Assembly: GCA_030634125.1 (NCBI GenBank)
Contig: DAOWBJ010000070.1
Coordinates: 1-7,611 of the forward strand
Direction: 5' to 3'
Length of the DNA stretch: 7,611 bases
Source of the DNA: Victivallales bacterium
Lineage (GTDB): Bacteria > Verrucomicrobiota > Lentisphaeria > Victivallales > Victivallaceae
The notes under the pieces were generated by a model that worked only from the letters and a program-made list of their open reading frames with translations, searched no databases and was not told the origin of the DNA. Shown here in pieces: positions 1 to 5,425 of the stretch (the first letter of the stretch is position 1; each line of letters opens with the position of its first letter). The position numbers and the translations under genes are program-made.

Positions 1-111
1 GCCAAAAAGAAGAAAAAAAGTGAAAAAATATTGATTTATACAGAAAATAGCACGAAAAAAGATGATTCTTTGCTACTGTTTTCTAAGCCCGCGCAGAGGG
101 CTGAAAAGTAA
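1..111 (+). CDS. Possible C-terminal tail of an upstream gene (partial, unrecognised)
   Basis: Reading frame 1 is open from the window edge to a TAA at 109-111, giving 36 residues with no start codon needed inside the window. The tail is lysine-rich (a run of five lysines at residues 2-6, ten in all) with a short hydrophobic patch and ends in PAQRAEK. If real, the gene converges on cca, leaving 36 bases between the two stop codons. No family motif is visible, so no function can be given. A 36-codon open frame in A-rich DNA could also be chance, and a hairpin covers its last codons (79-107), which is unusual for coding sequence. Treat this as a possible partial gene only. Confidence 0.35.
   Translation, partial: AKKKKKSEKILIYTENSTKKDDSLLLFSKPAQRAEK
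79..107 (+). repeat. Hairpin: AGCCC/GGGCT stem with TTTTC/GAAAA outer arms
   Basis: AGCCC at 86-90 pairs with GGGCT at 98-102 around a 7-base loop. Outside it, TTTTC at 79-83 pairs with GAAAA at 103-107, leaving a two-base bulge (TA, 84-85). The structure has ten base pairs. No T-tract follows on either strand, so it is not a textbook intrinsic terminator. It sits between two convergent reading frames and could act as a 3' end structure or belong to a dispersed repeat. Confidence 0.5.
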
Positions 112-122
112 AAATAAACTTC

Positions 123-147
123 TTTTCTTTGCGTCTTCGCGGGAAAA
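123..147 (+). repeat. Second hairpin, abutting the cca stop codon
   Basis: TTTTC (123-127) pairs with GAAAA (143-147), and TTGCG (129-133) pairs with CGCGG (138-142) around a TCTT loop, with one bulged T at 128 and two T-G wobbles. The wobbles make the stem better when read as plus-strand RNA. The outer arms are the same as those of the hairpin at 79-107. The core TTTGCGTCTTCGCGG resembles a TTTGCGTCTTTGCGG-like motif I remember as dispersed in many environmental genomes; that resemblance is from memory and unchecked. It ends exactly at the base before the complement of the cca stop codon. Confidence 0.45.
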
Positions 148-1485
148 TTATGAATTGAGAAATTTGTCTTTAACGTAAGCTATTGTCGCCTCTGTGGTCT
201 TCAATCTGTTCTTTAATTGCAGATCGCTTACTTTTTTCAGGATTTTCTTGAATTTTGGTCCCGGCTTGAATCCCATATCTATCAGGTCTTTGCCGGTCAA
301 CAATGGCGGGGGTAGTTTTACTTCGCCGGATTGCTCTACTATTTTATCCAGCAAAAATGTAAATATATCCATTAAGGCATGACTTGATATGCAGTCCAGA
401 CGATGTAATTCGAGCTCTAAAGGGAAGTTGTCGTCCGCTATTAAACGCTTTACTTTATCCTTGCGCATTTGCGGGACCGAAGCGAAACGCATGTGGTTTT
501 TGACCGCGCGCGAAACCCGGTCGATTGCCTGATTGGAAAAACGTAAACGCGACATGATGTCTTTTGCCATTTCCGCGCCGCGCTGTTCGTGCCCGAAAAA
601 ACGCTCGCGTCCGGTTTCATCTACAAAATAAGTCAGCGGTTTGGCTACGTCATGCAGCAAAACACTCCAGGCGATTAGTTCATCGGGTAAAGCCATTGAC
701 CTTAACATAAGTTTAGTGTGTTCAAAAACATCACCTTCAGGATGGAACTGCGGCGGCTGGGTAACTCCGCGCATCGCTTCGATTTCAGGCAGGAGCGCTG
801 CCAGCAAACCGGTTTCATGGAGCATTTCTAAAGCTATATCAGGAGTTTCTCCTGTAAATATCAAAGTCAGTTCCTGCCGGATACGTTCCGCTGAAAGCTT
901 CACCGTTTCAGGCGCGAGTTTTTGAATCGCCCGCAAAGTATCAGCTTCCAGTTCAAAACCCAGTCTCGCCGCAAAACGCACCGCTCGCAGCATTCTCAGA
1001 TAATCCTCGCCAAAACGTGTTTCAGCGTTAGCTATTGTCCGAATCACTCCCTGCCGCAAATCTTTGATGCCGTCAACATAATCGAAGACTTCGCCGGTCT
1101 CGGGATCGCACAACAAACCGTTCACGGTGAAGTCCCGGCGGCTTACATCTATTTTGGGGTCATCGGTGTACTTGACATGTCCGGGGCGGCGTCCGTCCAT
1201 ATAATTGCGTTCCTCGCGATAAGTGCTGACTTCAAAACTTACCCCCTGCTCTCTTACCAGCATTACCCCAAATGACGCGCCGACTTCCAAGGTGTCAGGG
1301 AATATTTCCGCCGTCTCGGCAGGAGTGGCTGAACTAACTATATCAATATCCTTGGGAGTCCTGCCCAGAAGCATATCACGCACCGCGCCGCCGACAAAAT
1401 ACGCCGAATGCCCCGCTGAATGCAGTTTTTTAACTATTTCTTTCGCAATTTTGCAAATACTGCTGTTATTGATATTGATTTTCAT
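148..1485 (-). CDS. cca: tRNA nucleotidyltransferase (CCA- or A-adding) with HD domain
   Basis: This cytoplasmic enzyme adds or repairs the 3'-terminal CCA of tRNA from CTP and ATP. At 445 residues it has the usual length of the HD-containing class II family. The nucleotidyltransferase head shows GGAVRD at 32-37, the metal-binding DxD at D46/D48, a flexible-loop segment with EVSTYREE and DGRRP at about 85-101, and RRDFTVN at 116-122. The base-selecting motif EDxxR lies at 160-164, followed by RAVRFAARLGF. The C-terminal part carries GDVFEHT at 251-257 and the HD pair H278/D279 in LLHDVAK, with a further His at 299. The flexible loop argues against a CC-only enzyme; full CCA-adding and A-only activity cannot be separated by eye. 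AAGG lies seven bases before the ATG, with no convincing promoter upstream. It is transcribed divergently from nadD, 68 bases away. Confidence 0.95.
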   Translation of the reverse strand: MKININNSSICKIAKEIVKKLHSAGHSAYFVGGAVRDMLLGRTPKDIDIVSSATPAETAEIFPDTLEVGASFGVMLVREQGVSFEVSTYREERNYMDGRRPGHVKYTDDPKIDVSRRDFTVNGLLCDPETGEVFDYVDGIKDLRQGVIRTIANAETRFGEDYLRMLRAVRFAARLGFELEADTLRAIQKLAPETVKLSAERIRQELTLIFTGETPDIALEMLHETGLLAALLPEIEAMRGVTQPPQFHPEGDVFEHTKLMLRSMALPDELIAWSVLLHDVAKPLTYFVDETGRERFFGHEQRGAEMAKDIMSRLRFSNQAIDRVSRAVKNHMRFASVPQMRKDKVKRLIADDNFPLELELHRLDCISSHALMDIFTFLLDKIVEQSGEVKLPPPLLTGKDLIDMGFKPGPKFKKILKKVSDLQLKNRLKTTEATIAYVKDKFLNS

Positions 1486-1503
1486 GTTAAGACCTTATAT
1501 AAT
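1475..1503 (+). promoter_or_regulatory. sigma70-type promoter for the nadD operon
   Basis: TTGATT at 1475-1480 and a perfect TATAAT at 1498-1503 are separated by exactly 17 bases, placing the transcription start near 1510 and giving a leader of roughly 45 bases before nadD. The -35 box lies inside the first codons of cca on the other strand, and the -10 covers the cca leader, so transcription of one gene could interfere with the other. It is the clearest promoter in the window. Confidence 0.7.
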
Positions 1504-1553
1504 ACTAATAGACACAAGATAGAATTTACTTTGTTAAAAGGATAATTACAAAT

Positions 1554-2156
1554 ATGCGGATTGCCTTTTTTGGCGGTACATTTGATCCACCACACACCGG
1601 ACATCTCGAATTGGCCCGGCATATACTTAAGCAGGGCAAAACAGATCGCATTCTATTTGTTCCCGCCTGCGACCCGCCGCACAAGCTCGGACAGAAGATA
1701 AGTTCCTTTGCCGACCGTTGCGCGATGCTTGAGCTGCTTGTCGCCGACGATCCCGACATAATTATTTCGAATATTGAACGCCGCGCCGCGCTGAAGCCGT
1801 CTTACAGCGTTAAAATTCTAAAATTACTGGAAAAAGAATTTCCTGATGATACATTACAGTTATTGATTGGCGGTGACAGCCTGGAAGCTCTGCACACCTG
1901 GCACAAAGCGAAGGAACTCGTTGCTCGATACGAAATTATTTGTTACCCCCGGAAAGGATATGAAGTTGACCGCGAAAGCTTGTTAAAGCATTGGACAGCA
2001 AAAGAAATTAACATTTTATTGCGAACAGTATTGCAAATGCCGTTTTTTGACATATCTTCCACTTCGGTAAGAAACAATATTAAAGATAAAACAGTAACTA
2101 AAAATATTAAAACAAACATATTAAAATATATAAAAGACAAAGGTTTATATTTATGA
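1554..2156 (+). CDS. nadD: Nicotinate-nucleotide adenylyltransferase
   Basis: NadD joins nicotinate mononucleotide and ATP to form deamido-NAD in the cytoplasm, the penultimate step of NAD synthesis. The 200-residue product is of normal length. The N-terminus has the nucleotidyltransferase signature GGTFDPPHTGH at 7-17, including the HxGH of the active site. PPHK at 41-44 and GGDSL at 106-110 followed by HTWHK are typical of the family, and ISSTSVR at 167-173 is the second ATP-binding signature. The start is supported by AAAAGGA at 1536-1542, eleven bases before the ATG, and by the intact Rossmann strand directly after Met1. The stop overlaps the rsfS start as ATGA. The last codons are very A/T-rich, unlike the rest of the gene. 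nadD followed by rsfS is a common bacterial pairing. Confidence 0.96.
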   Translation: MRIAFFGGTFDPPHTGHLELARHILKQGKTDRILFVPACDPPHKLGQKISSFADRCAMLELLVADDPDIIISNIERRAALKPSYSVKILKLLEKEFPDDTLQLLIGGDSLEALHTWHKAKELVARYEIICYPRKGYEVDRESLLKHWTAKEINILLRTVLQMPFFDISSTSVRNNIKDKTVTKNIKTNILKYIKDKGLYL

Positions 2157-2536
2157 CAAAACAGCAAATTGATTCAAAAACTTTAGCCGCGTTTTGCGCG
2201 AAAGAAGCTGGAGAGAAAAAAGCGGCGGACATCGCCTCACTCCAAGTAGAAGAACTTACAACAATCGCTGATTATTTTGTGCTTTGCACCGCACAATCCG
2301 AACCGCAGATGAAAGCTTTAGCTAATTGGATTCAAAAATCAGTTTTTGAAAAATTCAGGCTGAAACCAGTAACCGTTGACGGCGAATCCGTCAGCAAGTG
2401 GATATTGATTGACTTTGGCGCGGTAATTATACACGTCATGACCCCGGAAATGCGGGATCGTTATCAACTGGAAAAACTCTGGGGCGACGCGCCAAAGTTA
2501 GAAGATCTGCAAAAACTCGAAAAATTAAGCAATTAA
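2153..2536 (+). CDS. rsfS: Ribosomal silencing factor RsfS (Iojap/DUF143 family)
   Basis: RsfS binds ribosomal protein L14 (uL14) on the free large subunit and blocks joining with the small subunit, slowing translation under starvation. The 127-residue length fits the family. Visible signatures are DYFVLCTAQSEPQMKAL from 40, VDGE at 75-78, WILIDFG at 83-89, IIHVMTPEMRDRYQLEKLW at 92-110, then GDAP. The start ATG lies in the nadD stop (ATGA, 2153-2156), indicating translational coupling. AAAGG at 2139-2143 is a modest ribosome binding site nine bases upstream. The next gene starts 19 bases after the stop, so this is the middle of an operon. The last 16 residues are a charged leucine/lysine-rich helix beyond the conserved core. 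Confidence 0.95.
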   Translation: MTKQQIDSKTLAAFCAKEAGEKKAADIASLQVEELTTIADYFVLCTAQSEPQMKALANWIQKSVFEKFRLKPVTVDGESVSKWILIDFGAVIIHVMTPEMRDRYQLEKLWGDAPKLEDLQKLEKLSN

Positions 2537-2555
2537 GAGTTTTATAGAGGGATAA

Positions 2556-3179
2556 ATGGACTATTCTCACAACAATCACAACTGGAACGAGTTCCGGTGG
2601 GAAAAAGAAATTCGTCAGGACGAAAAACGTATCCGGCATTATTTCCAGATACTTCCATCCTGCATGGATTTGCCAAATGAAGAAGACAGCATCATCAACA
2701 AATTGATGGCGCAGCCTGATCTGGTTCCTTCCAGCGTAGATTTGAACAAGACGGAAAACTCTCTGGATATTTTTTTTGAAGGCGACGAAGAACACCTTGA
2801 CATAAGTGATTTAAAGGAACGCCGTTATTCAGATATTTATCTTAATCTACATAAATTATCATTGGAATGGAATATAATATTAATACGCGATTTGCGGCAA
2901 TCCCTGCGTAAATCAGGCTTGATTACGACTTGTTCCCTGGGCAGACTGATCGCCCGCAGTATTGATATAATCGAACTCGAGGACACGCAAATGCCGGAGT
3001 TCAAAATAAGTTTACTGAAACGTGTTCTGAGTGGCATAAACGATTTACTGGGACAAGTAAACTCTTTCAGCCGTCAGCAGAGCACACTTAAAGCGAAGCT
3101 GGATATATTCAGTGAAAATTTACATAATATTCGTGAAAAAGTAATTAACATTCTGCATGAAACGCGAGTAAAAAAATGA
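2556..3179 (+). CDS. Unrecognised cytoplasmic protein in the nadD-rsfS operon
   Basis: I do not recognise this 207-residue protein. It has no signal peptide and no membrane segment. The N-terminus is polar (Asn/His-rich to residue 10), then comes a strongly charged helix with WEKEIRQDEKRIRHYF at 15-30, followed by the segment LPSCMDLPNEEDSI at 33-46 and QPDLVPSS at 53-60. These look like conserved-motif material rather than random filler. Residues 66-88 are acidic. The part from about 90 to the end appears helical, and 150-205 may form an amphipathic or coiled-coil helix. AGAGGGA at 2546-2552 precedes the ATG at short spacing. The stop overlaps the next gene's start as ATGA, so it is probably translated together with the lipoprotein. 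Codon use matches its neighbours. Its role is unknown; context suggests a lineage-restricted member of a housekeeping operon. Confidence 0.85.
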   Translation: MDYSHNNHNWNEFRWEKEIRQDEKRIRHYFQILPSCMDLPNEEDSIINKLMAQPDLVPSSVDLNKTENSLDIFFEGDEEHLDISDLKERRYSDIYLNLHKLSLEWNIILIRDLRQSLRKSGLITTCSLGRLIARSIDIIELEDTQMPEFKISLLKRVLSGINDLLGQVNSFSRQQSTLKAKLDIFSENLHNIREKVINILHETRVKK

Positions 3180-3598
3180 AAAAATATCTATTTTTTATTT
3201 GTATCAGTTCAGCTATGTTATTTCTAAGTGCCTGTTCAACCTGCAAACCGGTTCTGTACCCCAACAATCATTACAAAGAAGTTGGACATGACCAGGCTCA
3301 AAAAGATATACAAGCCGCAATTGAGATAGCGAAAAAATCAGGACTTGATGATTCTTCGACTTCTAACAAAGAACTGGCTAAATCAGCCAGCAAAACTGCC
3401 GCGAACACCAGCGTCAATACCGCGGTCAGTGTCGCGTCCGGCTCTATCGGCTCCGGCTCTGTAATCGGCGCGACCGGAAGCGGTCTCAGCTTCCTGATAG
3501 ACTGGATGTTCACCTCAAAAGCCCCCAAACCATTATTCAAAAAACACGTCGAACTCACTCTAAGACAGCAAGGCTATCAAATCCTCGGCTGGAAATAA
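3176..3598 (+). CDS. Small glycine/serine-rich lipoprotein
   Basis: The first 19 residues form a lipoprotein signal peptide (MKK, hydrophobic core, LSAC lipobox), so the predicted lipidated residue is C20. Ser at +2 favours outer-membrane sorting by the E. coli rule. After CKPVLYPNNHY at 23-33 comes a helical stretch that may face the periplasm. A small-residue segment at about 75-104, with GSIGSGSVIGATGSG at 89-103, resembles a glycine-zipper membrane segment. The C-terminus (about 118-140) has a helix ending in LRQQGYQILGWK. A PVLYPN start combined with a C-terminal (L/C)RxxGYxxxGW is a pattern I associate with glycine-zipper lipoproteins of Gram-negative bacteria, from memory. The start overlaps the previous stop as ATGA. 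It is the last gene of the nadD operon. Lipoprotein identity is firm; the function is unknown. Confidence 0.87.
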   Translation: MKKYLFFICISSAMLFLSACSTCKPVLYPNNHYKEVGHDQAQKDIQAAIEIAKKSGLDDSSTSNKELAKSASKTAANTSVNTAVSVASGSIGSGSVIGATGSGLSFLIDWMFTSKAPKPLFKKHVELTLRQQGYQILGWK

Positions 3599-3626
3599 GC
3601 AAAAAATCTATAAATTTAATAATTTT

Positions 3627-3644
3627 TGTGCAATAAGCTGCACA
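3627..3644. promoter_or_regulatory. Inverted repeat TGTGCA-N6-TGCACA upstream of the sigma factor
   Basis: TGTGCA at 3627-3632 and TGCACA at 3639-3644 are perfect inverted copies around ATAAGC, 43 bases before the TTG start of the sigma gene. It could be an operator for a dimeric regulator or a small RNA hairpin. It follows a T5 run, so it is not placed like a terminator of the preceding lipoprotein operon. No sigma70-like or typical ECF promoter could be assigned next to it. Confidence 0.4.
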
Positions 3645-3652
3645 TAACCGCG

Positions 3653-3676
3653 TTCTATTTATTAAAGATAGAAGGA
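3653..3676 (+). promoter_or_regulatory. Hairpin overlapping the ribosome binding site of the sigma gene
   Basis: UUCUAUUU at 3653-3660 can pair with AGAUAGAA at 3666-3673 (eight pairs, one U-G wobble) around a five-base loop. The ribosome binding site GAAGGA occupies 3671-3676, so its first three bases are in the stem. The start codon is TTG at 3687-3689. An in-frame TAG at 3669-3671 rules out any earlier start, and no ATG occurs in frame before residue 38. A weak start codon with a partly occluded binding site suggests that sigma synthesis is kept low. Confidence 0.4.
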
Positions 3677-3686
3677 CTTTATAAAT

Positions 3687-4253
3687 TTGGATAAGCCCGA
3701 TCACGATTTGATAAAAGCATATGTACACGGGGATGCCGATGCGTTTACGGTGCTTTACGAGCGCTATAAACGACAGGTTTATTCGTTCCTGCTCAAGATG
3801 CTTGCGGAAAAAAACTCCGCTATTGATGATTTATTCCAGCAGGTCTGGATTAAAACAATGAAAAATCTGCATCGTTATCATAACAGGGAACGTTTCCTGG
3901 CATGGCTGTTCAGCATTGCCCGCAACACAGCTTTGGATTATTTCAGGCGGCAGAAAAAGAATTATATTTTCAGTGAACTGGATCGCGATGATACGCCTGA
4001 GGTGGAAAACACTTCACAGGAAGAACCATGGCGCGACATGGACAGAGCTGAATTACTGGAAGCGGTGGAAGCCGCTTTGGGGCTTTTATCACCGGAACAA
4101 CGGGAAGTATTTGTTATGCGGCAGGATGGTTTGAGTTTTAAGGAAATAGCGAAAATCCATGACTGCTCAATTAATACAGCACTTGCAAGGATGCAGTATG
4201 CTATGAAAAATTTACAAAAAGAACTGACTCAATGGAACAGCGGAGGTCAATAA
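3687..4253 (+). CDS. ECF-type RNA polymerase sigma factor
   Basis: This protein directs RNA polymerase to alternative promoters and has the two-domain ECF (sigma-E-like) layout in 188 residues. Region 2 spans about 18-88 (DAFTVLYERYKRQVYSF, then IDDLFQQVWIKTMKNL, then FLAWLFSIARNTALDYFRR, the -10 recognition and melting helices). A variable acidic linker follows at about 95-122. Region 4 spans about 123-182 (LGLLSPEQREVFVMRQDGLSFKEIA, then the helix-turn-helix recognition helix SINTALARMQYAMKNLQKEL). Regions 1.1 and 3 are missing, as expected for ECF factors. The start is TTG, preceded by GAAGGA. The stop lies one base before the anti-sigma start, so the two are almost certainly co-translated. 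The target promoters are unknown; autoregulation is usual for such factors but is not demonstrated here. Confidence 0.93.
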   Translation: MDKPDHDLIKAYVHGDADAFTVLYERYKRQVYSFLLKMLAEKNSAIDDLFQQVWIKTMKNLHRYHNRERFLAWLFSIARNTALDYFRRQKKNYIFSELDRDDTPEVENTSQEEPWRDMDRAELLEAVEAALGLLSPEQREVFVMRQDGLSFKEIAKIHDCSINTALARMQYAMKNLQKELTQWNSGGQ

Positions 4254-4254
4254 A

Positions 4255-4740
4255 ATGAAAAAGATTTGCTCAGAAATACAGGAAAAAATACTTTCTTCTG
4301 AAGGTATTTTCAGCACGGCGATTGAAGGGCATTGCGTTGATTGCGCAAGCTGCCGTCAGCTTAAACAGGACTGGCAGTTGCTCAGTCAGATCAAGCCGGA
4401 GCCGAAAATAGCATTGACAAACGACTTTGCTGTCATAAGGGCTGCTCAAAAGTTTTCACGGAGCCAGAGAATTCAGGTTGCGATACGCCGGGGGCTTGGA
4501 TATGCCGCCGCGACCGCCAGCGGAATCGCCGCGATATATACAGTTATGTTTCACGGTCCATTACCCGACACCGCAAACGATATTTTTAATAAAGCCTGGA
4601 ACTGGGATAATTTTGAAGAAAAAGTTTTTGTTCTTGATACCGCGACAGAAGTTTCTCGACAGGACATTACTATAGGCGCCTCAAAAGATGTGGCTCTTGA
4701 TAAATTTATTGAAACGGAAATAAACATTGAACAAATCTAA
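4255..4740 (+). CDS. Membrane-anchored zinc-binding anti-sigma factor
   Basis: This gene probably encodes the inhibitor that holds the preceding sigma factor inactive at the inner membrane. The N-terminal 60 residues are cytoplasmic and contain H26-x3-C30-x2-C33, the metal-binding motif of ZAS anti-sigma domains. C5 may be an additional ligand, and C27 sits inside the motif. A single membrane segment at about 80-99 (GLGYAAATASGIAAIYTVMF) follows the basic stretch QRIQVAIRR. Residues 100-161 would then lie in the periplasm, polar and acidic, as a possible sensing tail. GGAGGT at 4242-4247 is a strong ribosome binding site inside the sigma gene's end, and only one base separates the two genes. 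At 161 residues it is compact. Membrane anchoring and motif are seen; binding to this particular sigma is inferred from gene order. Confidence 0.85.
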   Translation: MKKICSEIQEKILSSEGIFSTAIEGHCVDCASCRQLKQDWQLLSQIKPEPKIALTNDFAVIRAAQKFSRSQRIQVAIRRGLGYAAATASGIAAIYTVMFHGPLPDTANDIFNKAWNWDNFEEKVFVLDTATEVSRQDITIGASKDVALDKFIETEINIEQI

Positions 4741-4751
4741 AGGAGTTTAAC

Positions 4752-5258
4752 ATGAAGTATTTATTGATGACAGTTCTGGCAGGATTATTCGTTATCAGTC
4801 CGGCATTCGCAGAAAGAGACGATGATGAAAAAGAAGAAAGACGCGAAAAACGCGAAAGAAGTCAATGGAAAATCCTGCAAAGTATTTCCGCTGCGGAACG
4901 TAAGCGTCTCCGCCCGCTGCACGCTGCTAATCCCGAGACCTGGAGGGAAGAAGTCGCAAAAATAGTTAAGCGTATCCGAGCAGAAAAACAAGAATTAAAT
5001 AAAAAAATCCAAGGATTAGTGCGTCAATACAAAAACTCTGAAGATGCCGGCAAGAAAAAAGAAGCGCTTGAACAATTACGGCAAATCACCCGCAAGATAT
5101 TTTTAGCCAAGATGGAGAAAAACAAAAAACGTCTTGAGTCAGTAGAAAAGCATGTTAAGAAATTGCGTCAGCAATATGAATTCCGCCATAAAAATGCAGA
5201 CAAAATAATTCAAAGCAGACTGGACACACTGACCAGCGATACAAAATTTGACTGGTAA
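4752..5258 (+). CDS. Secreted highly charged helical protein of the sigma operon
   Basis: The first 20 residues are a clear Sec signal peptide with AFA cleavage before E21. The mature part begins with an acidic-then-basic run (ERDDDEKEERREKRER, 21-36). It continues as an almost purely helical, Lys/Glu/Arg-rich stretch, with WREEVAKIVKRI at 64-75 and a coiled-coil-like region to about 160, ending in DTKFDW. There are no cysteines and no membrane segment. Its size and helical nature recall periplasmic Spy/CpxP/CnrX-type proteins often encoded beside ECF sigma factors, but the LTxxQ motif of Spy/CpxP is absent, so the family is not assigned. AGGAG at 4741-4745 lies six bases before the ATG, and the gap after the anti-sigma gene is 11 bases. 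It may sense envelope stress or act as the chaperone-like product of the response. Confidence 0.85.
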   Translation: MKYLLMTVLAGLFVISPAFAERDDDEKEERREKRERSQWKILQSISAAERKRLRPLHAANPETWREEVAKIVKRIRAEKQELNKKIQGLVRQYKNSEDAGKKKEALEQLRQITRKIFLAKMEKNKKRLESVEKHVKKLRQQYEFRHKNADKIIQSRLDTLTSDTKFDW

Positions 5259-5275
5259 AATACAAAACAATATTC

Positions 5276-5307
5276 AATTATAAAAATCCATCTTTGTTTT
5301 TGTAATT
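5276..5307 (+). terminator. Weak AT-only hairpin after the sigma operon
   Basis: AATTATAAAAA at 5276-5286 pairs with TTTTTGTAATT at 5297-5307 (11 pairs, one U-G) around a 10-base loop, starting 18 bases after the stop of the secreted-protein gene. The stem has no G-C pair and no immediate T-tract; a T6 run comes only at 5325-5330. It may mark the 3' end of the operon, but in such AT-rich DNA it could be chance. Confidence 0.25.
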
Positions 5308-5331
5308 AGCTTTAAATTTAGTGATTTTTTA

Positions 5332-5370
5332 TTGACTTCTGTTGATTATGGGATATATATTATATAGATA
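5332..5370 (+). promoter_or_regulatory. Promoter of the PTS IIA gene with shared TATATAGATA element
   Basis: TTGACT at 5332-5337 and TATATT at 5356-5361 are separated by 18 bases, giving a start near 5368. The -10 and the next nine bases (TATATTATATAGATA, 5356-5370) match 14 of 15 positions with the corresponding site before lon. GATATAT at 5352-5358 and ATATATC at 5368-5374 form an inverted repeat flanking the -10, a possible operator, though AT-rich repeats arise easily by chance. Confidence 0.5.
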
Positions 5371-5425
5371 TATCTTATTTTACGATCGCAGCAGCACAAA
5401 TACACAACAGGAGACAGGATAAATA

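Noticed and set aside
641..1522. Plus-strand reading frames at 641-925, 922-1275 and 1223-1522
   Set aside because: They lie opposite the well-supported cca gene, have no domain content and no good ribosome binding sites.
1486..1553. Minus-strand promoter for cca using TATTAT in the divergent gap
   Set aside because: The -10-like sequence is the complement of the AT-rich nadD -10 region and lacks a credible -35 at 16-18 bases.
3298..3558. Minus-strand reading frame of 86 codons
   Set aside because: It is the antisense shadow of the lipoprotein gene, whose lipobox, overlap and C-terminal motif are convincing.
3599..3686. ECF-type autoregulatory promoter (GGAAC-type -35 with a short -10) before the sigma gene
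   Set aside because: No clear GGAAC or similar -35 with a matching -10 at 15-17 bases could be found, so none is annotated.
3916..4134. Plus-strand frame of 72 codons inside the sigma gene
   Set aside because: It overlaps the conserved sigma region 2 and 4 coding sequence in another frame and has no recognisable content.
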